DNA of 17,573 nucleotides from Phycisphaeraceae bacterium (lineage in GTDB: Bacteria > Planctomycetota > Phycisphaerae > Phycisphaerales > Phycisphaeraceae). This document shows positions 1-11,100 of this stretch, one piece after another (position 1 is the first letter of the stretch; each line of letters opens with the position of its first letter). Location of the stretch: the NCBI GenBank assembly GCA_016763955.1, contig JAESSU010000531.1:1-17573 (forward strand). Direction: 5' to 3'. The notes below the pieces were generated by a model, which was not told where the DNA came from, searched no databases, and saw nothing but the letters and a program-made list of their open reading frames with translations. Position numbers and translations under genes: made by a program.

Positions 1-23
1 ACCCAAGGACAGGAAGGTTAATT

Positions 24-1781
24 ATGCCATTTAATGAATCAGGCGGTGGTGGTATAGACCTCACAGCCATTGACACACTCGCGGAACTCAACGCCAATCT
101 CACCGACGCAACGCTCGACGATGCAGCATCGCCAAGAACACCGACGGCACATAACCAACTACTCGCTACGATCACGGATGCGGGTACGGCTGCTGCGGCG
201 AATACTGGAACAGGCGTAGGGAACGTCCCCGTGCTGGATGCAGGTGGACAACTCAACACCACGACCATCCCGGCTCTAGCTTTAGTCAACACTTCAACCG
301 TAGCTAGTGAAGTTGCCATGCTCGCTTTGGTTGCTCAGTCGGGTGATGTAGCGATTCGTACCGACATTAATAAATCATTCATCCTCGCAGGTACTTCAAC
401 GATCCTTGCAGACTGGAAGGAGATTCTGTCTCCCGACAGCGTGACAAGCGTGGCGGGCAAGACTGGCATCGTCACTCTAGCCGCTGTTGATATTACGGAC
501 GCTGGGACGGCGGCCACTAAGGATGTTGGCGTGTTGAATGGTAATGTTGTTCAGCTGGATGCAACGGGTTTGCCTGCAGTTGACGGTTCTCAGTTGACTG
601 GGATGTCACCGGGTGTGACTGATTATAACTTATTGAGCAATCGACCGTATGTGCCAGTTCCGGTTACAGGGGTGAGTGCCAATTTAGCACCGTCTGGGTT
701 TTTGGCTGCTGGTTCATCTGTTATAACCGGAACTAATTCAGCCATGTTTGGTTGGTACAAAATAAATGTTACTGGTAATGCCTGGCTTTATTCTGCTGGG
801 AATAGTGCTCCTTATGATGGAGTATTTTTGAATTTTATCTCAAGTACATATCGAATAAATATAGACACTTATTTATTAAACTCAGGTATAAATATCTCAA
901 ATATTGGGTGGACACATTTGGGGTATACATTAGAGACTGATAATACTTGTACATTATGGAAAGATGGTATAGCAGTTGCCACCGGGATATCTACAGGAAC
1001 TATTGGTACTATTACAGGGACTAAAATTGGTAGACGATTTGACAATAACACGCAATCTAATTTCGAGGCATCTCATATAGCAGAATGGCAAGGCAGCGTG
1101 CCAACCGTTTTTGAAATCGCACAGATGGCAGGCGGGACTGCCCCCGACGCAATTGCAACTGTACCTACCAGATATTATGGGGATTTATCTGCTGCGGGTG
1201 GCTATGTGCCAACAATTGGAACTGGCACATTCGCTACAGCAGGGAGCGTAACAGACGCGAGTACAGACCCAGCAGTCACCGCAAAAGACTATATTGATGG
1301 TGATGCAACCACAGAGTTAGCCACAGCGGGCCAGGGGGTACTTGCCGATTCTGCCACACAACCCGGCGATCTAGGCACAGCGGCTCCTCTTAATGTCCCA
1401 GCAGCAGGTAATGCCGCAGCAGGCGAGGTTGTCAAGGGTGATGATACAAGAGTTACTGGCGCTCTCCAGACGATAACGTATGCAGCTAATATTGCTCCTG
1501 ACGTTTCGCTTGGACGCAACTTCATTTGTACGCTCACTGGTAACGTTACGCTTGATGCTCCTACAGGGGGCGTTGCAGGCGACCCAATCACTTTGACTCT
1601 AGTACAAGATGCAACCGGCAGCCGCCTGTTGACGGTAAGCGCCAATATCAAAACACCAACTCAAAGCATATTTGCAATACTCTCGACTGGAGCAAATGTT
1701 CGTGATGTACTCATGTTAATCAAAGACCCTACAGGTGGGAATAATTGGTATATCACCAATATGAAAACAGGATTCAGTTAA
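24..1781 (+). CDS. Tail-fibre-like adhesin with LamG-like domain
   Basis: 585 aa, probably a receptor-binding or decoration fibre of the virion. The ATG follows a purine-rich Shine-Dalgarno stretch (AGGAAGG). Residues 1-200 are low-complexity fibre shaft, with two related segments of the form ITDAGTAA...GNVxxLDAxG (residues 50-80 and 157-185) and the common phage-fibre phrase SVAGKTGIVTL (142-152). Residues about 233-385 look like a concanavalin/LamG-type sandwich, with WTHLGYTLE and LWKDG strand motifs and a HIAEWQG segment near its end. Residues 485-585 form a C-terminal beta-rich domain (LGRNF, LTGNVTL, QDATGSR) seen in many phage appendage proteins. The middle domain is much more AT-rich than both flanks, which suggests module exchange. 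It lies just upstream of gp11, where T7 has no fibre gene. The fibre role is well supported; the ligand is unknown. Confidence 0.75.
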   Translation: MPFNESGGGGIDLTAIDTLAELNANLTDATLDDAASPRTPTAHNQLLATITDAGTAAAANTGTGVGNVPVLDAGGQLNTTTIPALALVNTSTVASEVAMLALVAQSGDVAIRTDINKSFILAGTSTILADWKEILSPDSVTSVAGKTGIVTLAAVDITDAGTAATKDVGVLNGNVVQLDATGLPAVDGSQLTGMSPGVTDYNLLSNRPYVPVPVTGVSANLAPSGFLAAGSSVITGTNSAMFGWYKINVTGNAWLYSAGNSAPYDGVFLNFISSTYRINIDTYLLNSGINISNIGWTHLGYTLETDNTCTLWKDGIAVATGISTGTIGTITGTKIGRRFDNNTQSNFEASHIAEWQGSVPTVFEIAQMAGGTAPDAIATVPTRYYGDLSAAGGYVPTIGTGTFATAGSVTDASTDPAVTAKDYIDGDATTELATAGQGVLADSATQPGDLGTAAPLNVPAAGNAAAGEVVKGDDTRVTGALQTITYAANIAPDVSLGRNFICTLTGNVTLDAPTGGVAGDPITLTLVQDATGSRLLTVSANIKTPTQSIFAILSTGANVRDVLMLIKDPTGGNNWYITNMKTGFS

Positions 1782-2027
1782 ATGAAAAACATCCTATCTA
1801 TACTCGTCGCTGTTCTGGGCATCACTGCCACAGCAGTGTCCGTTTCATATGCAATGGGCATGCGATCACAGCAGATTGTAGCCAACAGTAGCGAGGCTAC
1901 AGCCGTCGAAGTGAGGCTCAACAAACGCATAGACGAATCGAATGTTAATTCTGAAAAGAAGTTTGACAAGCTCGATGCCAAAATCGACAAAATCCTAGAG
2001 TATTTCATTAAAAAGGAGGGGCCATGA
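1782..2027 (+). CDS. Small membrane-anchored coiled-coil protein
   Basis: 81 aa. The ATG begins on the base after the TAA of the fibre gene, with AGGA at 1769-1772, and the stop overlaps the gp11 start (ATGA). Residues 3-25 are a hydrophobic segment likely to be a signal anchor (ILSILVAVLGITATAVSVSY). Residues 38-78 are charged and heptad-like (VEVRLNKRID, KKFDKLDAKIDKILEYF), which suggests a coiled coil. Size and layout resemble small phage lysis-associated or holin-like membrane proteins, but no family motif is visible, and the order (membrane segment first, coil second) is the reverse of XhlA-type proteins. The two tight gene joints suggest it is translationally coupled to its neighbours. 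The existence of the gene is fairly sure; the function is not known. Confidence 0.6.
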   Translation: MKNILSILVAVLGITATAVSVSYAMGMRSQQIVANSSEATAVEVRLNKRIDESNVNSEKKFDKLDAKIDKILEYFIKKEGP

Positions 2028-2611
2028 GTATTGGATATGACAAGCTAGCGGCAGTAAATAAGCTCCTTGGTATTGTCAATGAATCACCTGTAGCGACACT
2101 CGACACAGAAGGCAGTGATGACGCAGCCAATGCCGAGCGAATCCTTGATCGGGTGTCAGCAGTTGTCCAAGGTGAAGGCTGGCACGCTAACCGTGAAACC
2201 AATGTCCCACTCACGCCAAACGTCAGCAGCCAAATTGACCTGCCTGACGATTACGCACGAATTGATTCAGATGGTGTATCCAAATCAATCAATGTCGCAA
2301 GGCGTGGAAAGCTACTCTATAACATCACAGACCACACACTCACGTTTACCAGCACAGTGTATTGCACAGTAATTAAGTGTCTGTCTTTTGATGATCTAAC
2401 GCCATTGCTAAAACGATACATAGTCGCAATGGCAGCCATCGAATTTCAACGTGAAGCATACGGAAGCCGTCAGGTGGATGCAGAGCTACGCGAGGAAGCA
2501 CAAATGGCACGAATCGAAGCCTTGCATGAAGATGCAGAGAACGAAGACTCCAGCCTGCTTGATGCCGCTGATATGCGTTACATCATGGGCGATAGAAACA
2601 CAGGAAACTAA
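2024..2611 (+). CDS. Tail tubular protein A (T7 gp11-like)
   Basis: 195 aa, essentially the length of T7 gp11 (196 aa). This protein forms the ring between the portal and the nozzle of the short tail. The N-terminus follows the family pattern: LAAVNKLLGIVNESPVATL (residues 8-26), then DAANAERILDRV (33-44), a GWHANRE segment (52-58) and LPDDYARI (73-80). The C-terminal half has the helical YIVAMAAIEFQREAYGS stretch matching the RYWIVTKASRQFNNRFFG region of T7 gp11, followed by an acidic helix. The start is set by a strong Shine-Dalgarno (AAGGAGG at 2013-2019) and overlaps the upstream stop by four bases. It lies directly before gp12, as in T7. Confidence 0.92.
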   Translation: MSIGYDKLAAVNKLLGIVNESPVATLDTEGSDDAANAERILDRVSAVVQGEGWHANRETNVPLTPNVSSQIDLPDDYARIDSDGVSKSINVARRGKLLYNITDHTLTFTSTVYCTVIKCLSFDDLTPLLKRYIVAMAAIEFQREAYGSRQVDAELREEAQMARIEALHEDAENEDSSLLDAADMRYIMGDRNTGN

Positions 2612-2616
2612 TCAAT

Positions 2617-5115
2617 ATGCCACAAACACGCTTGCCGGTTCCTGCTTTATTTGGCGGGGTATCTAGGCAGTCCGCGGCAATTCGGCATGCAAGCCAAGTT
2701 GAAAACGCGAACAATGCTTATCTGTCAGTCATCGACGGATCAAGCAAGCGAGCTGGATCAAGGCTAAAGAAGATTCTTAGCGGACTTGACCCCAATGTGT
2801 AATATCGCATCCATGAAATAGACCGAGACTCAACCGAACAATACATCGTCATCTATGGCCGAGAAGCGGGCTCTATGGCCATTCGTGTTTACAACCTGTC
2901 AACAGGCAATGAGGCAACGGTCAACGTGACAGCCGCCGTTCAAACGTACTTAGACTTAAATGCAGCAGAGGCAACCGATCAGTCGCTACTCACAATCAAA
3001 GATACAACTTTGTTCGCCAATAAGACTGTGCCATTAGGAACGCTCACAAGCGATGATTATTCCATAGCTGATACCCACAATGACTTTGATGATTTAGTTG
3101 CAACGCTTCCAGCAGCCGACACGTATCACAATGCAGAACATGACACAGCGACGCACGTTGCAGGGCATTGGAAATACATTGAACAGGACAATGGATTTGC
3201 TTACTGGACAGGCCCAGTCACATCAGCAGTATGGGGAGTATTCTCTGCTTATTGGGATGATAAAGACAAGAACCCTTGTGGTATTAAAGTCACGTTGACA
3301 GATGCAAATGCCGTTTCAAAAGATTACGAATTGCTTACCAATTTCTGGGAGCAGCCTCCGACATCTATGCGGGATGTTGCCGCACGTTTTCAGTCACGAT
3401 TGCGTGACCTTGGTGCTAAAAACACACTTCTAAAATGGGTTTCTGTAGGTGCACAGACGGGTTATTTTATTTTGGTAAGTCCATATCGGGGAACAGGTGC
3501 GACTATATCCATTACCGCACCCGCATCAGGGTACAACTTGACTCAAGTTGGATTCCCGTTTTACGCTGGCACTGTAACAGCAGGCACAGGCGTGGTCACA
3601 ACTGAATCGACTGTACTTGATCGGTGGTTGCGTGTCGCAGCACCTAAACAGGCCCAAGCAGTCATTGATTCAACCAAAATGCCAAACAAGTTAGTGCGCA
3701 CAACGATCAGCCCGTTGGTCTTTGATGCAAGCCTCAGTGTCTCAAAGGATCGGCCATCAGGCGATGACGATTCAAATCCCGTGCCAGCACTTTGGGATAA
3801 GGGATTAAAGATTGGTGCGATGAGCTTTTGGAAAGGTCGACTTATTCTAGGGGGTGATGAATATGTCGTTATGTCCGCTACTGATGATGCTTTTATGTTC
3901 TTTGCAGAAGACCCAACGAACAGTAGCGACGCAGACCCGATCCTCACTAACGAAATTAGCGTTGATCCAAATAAGGTTGCACTGATTGATGACATGATTC
4001 AATTCCGTCAAGCGATTATTGTATTTACTAAGTCGTCTGTTCAGTTTGAAATGACGCATACAGACAAGCTAACGCCATCCACCATGCGTGTTGATCGGAC
4101 AACGAACTACCAGTCAATAGACGGGGTAAGGCCCGTAGGCATGGGTTCGCAGATTTATTTTGTGTCAGCGCGTAAGCAGTCTGCTTTGGTATACGAATAT
4201 CTCTATGACGATAATCAGGCGACTAATGTCGCTGTGGACATTTCCGCACATGCAGAAGGATACATACCGCCAAATATTCAAAAGATCATGGCATTGCCTA
4301 ATGATAATACTTTGGTGCTTTTGCCATCAGATTCAAACGAGTTGTACATCTACAGGTCATGGTGGGACGGCAACGAGAAGAAACAATCAGCATGGTCACG
4401 TTACACGTTTGGGCTTACCAAGATCATTGACGCAGCCGTCATTGATGATGAGGTCACAATCCTTGGCGTGACGATAGATGGTGATGTGGTTTGGGAGCAA
4501 TTACCAATTATCACGCAGCAGGCCGACACAGGTATGCCATTCGACGTGCTTCTTGATGGCCTGCAAACGATGACAGGAACCTATGACGCTGGCACAGATA
4601 TTACGACATGGGATTACATCGTCAATGACTCAAACATCACACAGGTCATTCTAGGGGCTGCATTCACTGACCAAGCCGGGGATGCTTTGTCTATCACACG
4701 TATCGATCCTCACACTGTCACGGCACTGGGCGATTGGTCTGTAGGTGATTGTTATCTCGGACGTACTTATCGGTTCGAGATCGAGCCTAGCCAACAGTAT
4801 CCCCGTGATCGGAATGGAGCACCGGTACTCGATGGCCGTTTGCAACTCATGGAGATCATCACGTCTCACAGGCAGGCGGCTAGTTATGCAATTGAAATCT
4901 CGCAGGACGGCAAAACTACTCGCACAAAAACATTCACGACATGGAAGTCTGGCGTGAGTCTTCATGGCCCCGTGCAGGTAGACACGGATGGCAGCCACAA
5001 GATGCGAATCATGGGCCGGTCTGACAAGACACGTATCAAAATTATTTCAGACCACCACGGCCCATGCGTGATTACCGGCATGGAAATCATTGCTAACTTT
5101 GAAAAGAGGCGTTAA
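2617..5115 (+). pseudogene. Tail tubular protein B (T7 gp12-like), in-frame TAA
   Basis: Nozzle protein of the podovirus tail. Read through from 2617 it would be about 832 residues, close to T7 gp12 (794 aa). An AGGAA ribosome site lies just upstream. Residues 10-50 carry the family N-terminal signature (ALFGGVSRQSAAIRHASQVE, then NNAYLSVIDGSSKRAGSR), matching the GGISQQPDILRYPDQGSRQVNGW...KRPP region of T7 gp12. Codon 62 (2800-2802) is TAA. The same frame then continues with YRIHEIDRDSTEQYIVIYG, again gp12-like, and runs open to 5115. The later part has the typical beta-rich body (FWKGRLILGGDEYVVMS; VSARKQSALVYEY; LDGRLQLMEI). An internal ATG at 2875 could start a 746-residue product lacking the N-terminus, but it has no good ribosome site. 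Family is sure; whether the gene is dead, suppressed or mis-sequenced is open. Confidence 0.88.
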
Positions 5116-5646
5116 ATGTATGTTCCGACTAGGCATAACGAAGAATTTAGAATGCTGTGCACGCCGACTACGATTGCTTTGGTTGCTCTTGCAGCCGGGG
5201 GGGCGGGAGCAGCTACATCGGTCATGTCTACCCGAGCGCAAAATAAAGCAGCTAAAGCACAGCAGGATGCGGCCAAGCGTGCAAACGAGCAGCAGACACG
5301 TCAAGCTAGTCTTCAAGCTGGCAATGAACTCCAAAAGGAAATACGGCAAAACCGTAGCAATATGGGACGCATTGCTGTTGCTCAACAAAACTCAGGTGTA
5401 AGCATGAGAGGGTTGCAACAATCCATTGGCGTGGCCACCGCGGAGAACACGCGAAATATCAATCTAAATGCCGTTGGAAATCTTGAGACCATGCGGAATA
5501 GAACAAACGCACAATTATCAGCACTTGAAGGCCAGAAGTCCTCCGTATTCTTGTCAGGGTTTAATGGTGCTATCTCCGGTTCGTCTGCTGGACTTTCACT
5601 AGCAAGCGGATTCAAGAGTTTGAAAACCCCTAAAAAGGCAACTTAA
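5116..5646 (+). CDS. Internal virion protein (T7 gp14-like)
   Basis: Up to 176 aa (T7 gp14 is 196 aa). In T7 this protein leaves the capsid during infection and forms the outer-membrane part of the DNA ejection channel. An alanine-rich hydrophobic segment (residues 17-36, TTIALVALAAGGAGAATS) is followed by a long Gln/Ala/Asn/Lys-rich helical region (NKAAKAQQDAAKRANEQQ and onward) and a glycine/serine-rich C-terminal stretch (GAISGSSAGLSLASGF), the same layout as gp14. The start could be 5116, directly after the gp12 stop with AAGAGG upstream, or ATG 5152, giving MLCTP..., which resembles the MCW start of T7 gp14. The annotation keeps the upstream start. It sits between gp12 and gp15 as in T7. 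Confidence 0.82.
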   Translation: MYVPTRHNEEFRMLCTPTTIALVALAAGGAGAATSVMSTRAQNKAAKAQQDAAKRANEQQTRQASLQAGNELQKEIRQNRSNMGRIAVAQQNSGVSMRGLQQSIGVATAENTRNINLNAVGNLETMRNRTNAQLSALEGQKSSVFLSGFNGAISGSSAGLSLASGFKSLKTPKKAT

Positions 5647-8159
5647 ATGACACAAGCAGGAACCCAAATAACCTATTCGCCACGCAGCAATGTTGGAGCC
5701 CAGATTCAACAAAGCCAGAGGCAGCGGATTCAAATTCAACCGGCCTCTTTTACCGCCGACACATCAGCAGCAGCTAAATCCTCAAGAATCGCACAGCAAC
5801 TCACGAACACATTCAGAGCCGCATCAGGCTTGGTCAGTCAGATCGGTCAGTTAAACGCTCAGGACAGGGCGAAAAAGGAACGCGAAGAAGCCTTGCAAGA
5901 AGGTGAAGGTGCGCGTGTCGCGGAGAGTATGCGACTTAAATTAGCCCTGCCAGTTGCCAACGGTGACTATGACGGCGAGATTGGAACTATCGACTTACCT
6001 GATGATGTTCAAGGCCCGCGAGTATCGTTCGAGGATATAGCTCGCCAGCACCTTCAACCCTACATCAACCAATTGGACGATGACGGTGCAAAGCGTGGCT
6101 TCGAGGTCGCTGGCGTAAAGGCACTCATACCGATTTTAGAAAAACGTTATTCCGTCCTACGGGCTAAAAATGTTGATTCAGTAAACAATGCAGCGATCCA
6201 CCTAGCATTAAGCCAACCTGAAAAAATGGGCCTAGCGATTGCTGATGCTAAACAGGTTGGCAAAAGCTATGGAATCAACCCAGACAAAACAACGCGATCA
6301 ATAATTATGCCTGTGATTGGCAAGGCCATTGAAAACGTAGACGAAGACTTATTCAACAAGGCCATGAGTCACCTTAAAGGCGATCAATTCACGCTAGCAC
6401 GAATGGACGCACAGCGAGAATTTGACGGGGAGAAGGTTGAAGCGGAAGGGATACGGAATAAGCAAGCCATTGCGTCAGTGGATGACACCTACGCGACTCA
6501 AGGTATTGAAGCAGGGCTTGCCAAGATCGATACGTTAGCAGAGAACGGAACCATAGGGCCAGCACAGCAGGCGGCGATGGCAGGCAAGATCAATCGTGAT
6601 TACAACTCAAAACTCTACACCAACCTTGAACGAGATATCACCACCCGCCCCGACCAAAGCATTCAGGAATATGCCGTTATCTTGCAGCAGCAGGTAAAAG
6701 CAAAACGAATGACAACGACGCAGATGAAGCGGCTTGTTGCAATGAAGTCTGACGGAATATCAAACTTTATATCGCAACAAAATGTAAATGTCATTATTGG
6801 AGAAGTTGCAGAAGCAATGCTTAATGCTGACGCAATTGCAATCTCTACGATAATTCCGGAAGGCGGCATTACACTTGCAAATGGAAAAACATTGAGCGGG
6901 AAAAAAATATTAAGATTCGCAACCGATGAATCGCTGGCCCGAATAGCTCAGAAGAACGCTGTGCCAGAAGACGCTACAGACGAAGAACGGAATGCGGCAA
7001 ACCAACGTACTTTTGATCAGCAAATTCAACTTATGGCTGCCAATGCTGATCCAAGGGTGACGCATCCAACATGGGGCCTTACGTTAGCAACCGGGGCGGT
7101 TATATCATCGGTGTCACTATCACGAGACGGCAATGTCCAGAGCATAAAGGATGAACTTGAAAGAGTAATGCCAGCAACACGGGCGGGGTATCAATTGTAT
7201 AAAAAGATTGGGGCTCAATCGCAGAAATACCGTAATTCACTATTGAGCAAGGAAGATCAACAGTTTTATCGTGACATGGAATTATCGATGAACTACAAAG
7301 CACCGGGCGATCTTGATATGGCAGTCGTCAACGCAAACAATGCTTACGGTAGTCGGCAAGGCGACATCCCTATTCAAGCAATGAGCCTCACGGCGATCAG
7401 TGATGCTACAGTTTCAGAGCTAGGAGAATACAGCAACCAGCCTGGCATTGATAGAAAGGTTTATGAACTCGCACAAAACTATGTTCATTCAAACGGACTA
7501 AATGCTGAAACTGCAATCAACGAAGCTATTAAAGACATCAGGAACACACATACACCAATTAATGGCACGATGATTTATACACGGGGAGCAATCTACCTGA
7601 AAACATTGATAAAGTTGCCCAGATTGCAATTGATGAATATGTAAAAAAACGTGGTGAAATCGAAGGGATCACAGCGGACGATCTCACAATTAATCCAGCA
7701 GACAGTTCCAATTCTCTATGGCGAATCGTTAATAAATACACGTATATGCCTGTAGAGAAACACAGTGTTGCAGGATTCGGAACGTTTACCGCAAGCCAGT
7801 TTGCAATAATTGCAAGAGCAATGGACGAATATGAAGCTGCGCTAAAGAATCAAACACTTTTAGAAAAACGAGGGCGAGGCCAGAAGATTACCAATCTTAA
7901 GACTTTAGCATCTGCCTATAGAGATGCCTTTAAGATGGGAACAAAAATGTCTATTGATGGATATACTTCTCTCGAATCGTACATAGGCAAAACACCTGCA
8001 AAATACACACGAAAAGCAGGGGCAGCCATTCTAGACGGCGTAGGCGTAGTAGCAAGCAAGACGGGGGAATTTCTGTCACAAGCCGCTGGAATTGCAGACC
8101 TACCATATTTGATCGGGAACTATCCGATTTTTGGCAGTGATGAAGAAGGAAACAACTAA
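5647..8159 (+). pseudogene. Internal virion protein (T7 gp15-like), frameshifted
   Basis: Second ejection protein, expected to form the periplasmic tunnel with gp16. The start follows directly on the TAA of the gp14-like gene. The first frame runs 5647-7644. The family-like sequence then continues one frame back, with VAQIAIDEYVKKRGEIEG and onward, through 7746 to the TAA at 8157-8159. The continuing frame has a stop at 7560, so the switch must lie between 7563 and 7641. Adding one G to the GGGG run at 7583-7586 restores TMIYTRGSNLPENIDKVAQ and gives one protein of about 837 residues (T7 gp15 is 747). The N-terminus is polar and Gln-rich (residues 1-80) and the body is mostly helical with many charged residues. 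No canonical slippery heptamer in the correct phase is present, so programmed frameshifting is unlikely. Assignment rests on order, size and general similarity. Confidence 0.8.
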
Positions 8160-11100
8160 TGACACTTTTTGAAGCATTCGACGTGACGGGCATGGGCGTG
8201 GGGCTGGAGGCCGTTCGCGCACCTAGACAAACAGCACCAGAACGACCATCGATCCTACAGCCAATAGCAGACGCTGTTCGCGCAGAATGGATTGGATCGT
8301 TTGCGTTACAGCAGATGGGGCGTGAGGATTTTGAGCCCGATCAAAACTTTGTATTCACAGGCGAGCTGATAAAAGAATTGACGCAAGGCATTCCTGATGA
8401 CATGCACTACGCTTACGACACTGCCAGAAGTCTAAAAGAAGCCAAGCATATTCGAGGCAACCTACTTAAAAGTCTGGCAGCACAGCGAAGACTAGCTCAA
8501 CTAGGATGGACAGGTATTGGGTTACGTTTGGGAGCAGCGATACTTGACCCCGTGGCCATTGCCGCGACTGTGGCCACTGAGGGCATGGCTGGGCCAGCAG
8601 TCTATGGAGCAAAGCTCACAAGGGTGCAGAGGCTTGTCAGAGGGGGATTGGTTGCAGCCGGGACGAATGTCGCCATTGAAAGTTACCTCGTCTCACAAGA
8701 CCCTACTCGTGACGGAACGGACATTATCTATGCTGCGACAGCAGGCTTGATTATGGGCGGGGCAGGTGCAGTGTTATTTCCACAAGCCAAGATCGCAGAT
8801 ATTGCAAAATCGCTGCATAAAGAAATTGACTTGGTGAATGCTCTTGATGAAGGCTTGGAGATCACGCCCGCAGGCAAGATGTATTGGAGAGATAATCTAT
8901 CCCGCGAAGTGCAGAACGAACGACTCCGTGGTCTCACTTCGCACTTGGATTTGGCAGACGATCAAATCAATGAAATTCACAGCAGTATTGGTGCGTTCAA
9001 GGAGCCCAATATTGATAAAGTCACAGGCGAGGTTATGCCACGAAGTGATTTCAACCAAGCAACTCAAGACCTTGGAGAGGCATTGGACGTTGAGATTGCG
9101 ACACTTGATATCTCAAAAGTGACAGAAGCAAAATCAACACAGGTCAAGCTGTTTGGTATCCCTTTACGATTCGGTATGTCATATAAACTTGGACAATCAA
9201 AAGTACCAATGGTTCGCAAAATGGCCTCGTTAATGGCAGAAGATACGCTAGAAAAAGCCGATGGTTCGCCATCACTATTTACCGTATCAGAATGGATCGC
9301 ATCATCGCTCAGAAAGACGATGTCGCAAGTGGCTGATACTCGCAACAAAGCGTTCGCAGATTATAAAAAAGCGAAGGGCATCCCGTTTATGAAAAGTCAG
9401 CGAGCTAGTGAAGAATTTGGCGAAGAAATTGGTATCGCCTTGCGTCATGGCCCCGGTAAATACACAAACGATCCGCATATCAACATGGTGGCTGATTTAC
9501 ACCGTGAGAAGTATCATCAACTCCTGAAATTGGCTAAGAAATACAATGTTGATGGATTCGAGAATATTATTGAAAGCCAGACCTATATACCACGCATGGC
9601 AAGCATGGCGAAGATTGATAATCTACGAAAAGCAATTGGCCAAAAAAAACTTCATTTAATGGTTAAAAATTCATTGCTAAGCGGCTCGGTAGAAATGGAT
9701 GAAGATGTAGCAGACAAACTTGCAACAAAGTGGTTTGGGCATGTCGATAAACGATTTTGGGAGATGGACGGACGCACCGCCCGAATGTACTCATCTGAGA
9801 CAAGCGAAAATATTGTCGATGGACTTGCCAAAGAATTCCCAGACCTTGACGTTGAAGATATCCGATACATGGTCGGACAGATGGGAACGCCTGACGGCGT
9901 AGTATCACCAAGGGCGAAACGCCGAATGAGCATTGACGAATCTTTCAAGATGGACGTTCTAACCAAGGACGGCAAGACAATCAGTCTAGGCATATCAGAC
10001 CTACTCGAAAACAATGCGGATGTGATTTTTGAAAGGTATAGCAGTCACATATTCAGCAGTGCGGGCAGCCGTCAAATTCTTGAAGCCATGGCCGAACCCG
10101 GTGAAAAAGCAGCACAAAATTTCAAGACTCTTGTAACCCGGATAGAGAATAGCGGTCAAGAAAACCTAACGATACGCGAAAGAAATAGCCTAAAGTCAGA
10201 TGTCAAAAAACTCAAAACAATCTGGAAGACAATCAATGGTATTCCGGTCGATGATACAGACCCTATTGTCCGCGAAGTCCTTCAATCAATCCGTTCCGTG
10301 AACTTCATCCGTAGCATGAACAGAGTTGGATTCGCACAAATAGCAGAGATCGGCAATGCAACTGGCGAGGCCGGTTGGCGAGCAATGGCCCAGCAGATGC
10401 CGGGCTTGCGTGAAATTGTAGATTTGGCATTAACAGGAAAAATGCCAAACGAATTGTTTAAGGAACTAAACTCCATATGGGCAATAGGAACTGACAGAAT
10501 GCGCCAAGTAGCAACGAGTAGACTTGAAGACTACGCACTATCTTCGATCTATGGAACATCGCGTATCGGAAAATTATTAGATAAAGGTCGAAAGATAACA
10601 GCCGACATAAGCCTATTTCATATTATTGACGGGCCATTGCGAAACGTCGCACATGCCGCGGGACTACAAAAGTTCGTCAACGAAGCATTCACGAATAGGA
10701 TTCCATCGGCAAAACGACTAGCACAGATCGGGCTAACAAAAGATGAATTTTCAATCATTGCGGAGCAGATTCGCAAGCATGCAAAGACCACAAAGGGATT
10801 ATTAGGAGAGAAACTCAGACTAATAAACTTTGAACAATGGGACAATCAAGATGCAGTAGCAAATTTAATCACTGGCATGGACAAATGGTCGCGGCAAGTA
10901 GTCCAAGAAAATAATATTGGGCAAATGTCCAACTGGATGACAGGATCACTAGGACGGACACTGATTCAATTCAGAGCATTTACAGTTGTCGCATGGGAAA
11001 AACAGCTTGCTCGTGGTTTACATAACATGGACCAACAGACGTTCAACGCCTTCATGTTGTCAACCTTGTTCGGTGGCTTGGGCTATGTCTCATTGACCTA

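Noticed and set aside
3561..3995. Open frames on the minus strand under the late genes, here and elsewhere
   Set aside because: They lie opposite well-supported genes, have no ribosome sites, and give no recognisable proteins.
2875..5115. Independent 746-residue gene
   Set aside because: In frame with 2617-2799, which carries the gp12 N-terminal signature. No ribosome site at 2875.
7583..7589. Programmed -1 frameshift
   Set aside because: The codons in the incoming frame (CGG GGA) do not form an X XXY YYZ heptamer, and re-pairing CGG to ACG is poor.
7746..8159. Separate 137-residue gene
   Set aside because: No ribosome site, and the same frame continues upstream with gp15-like sequence. 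Better read as the tail of the frameshifted gene.
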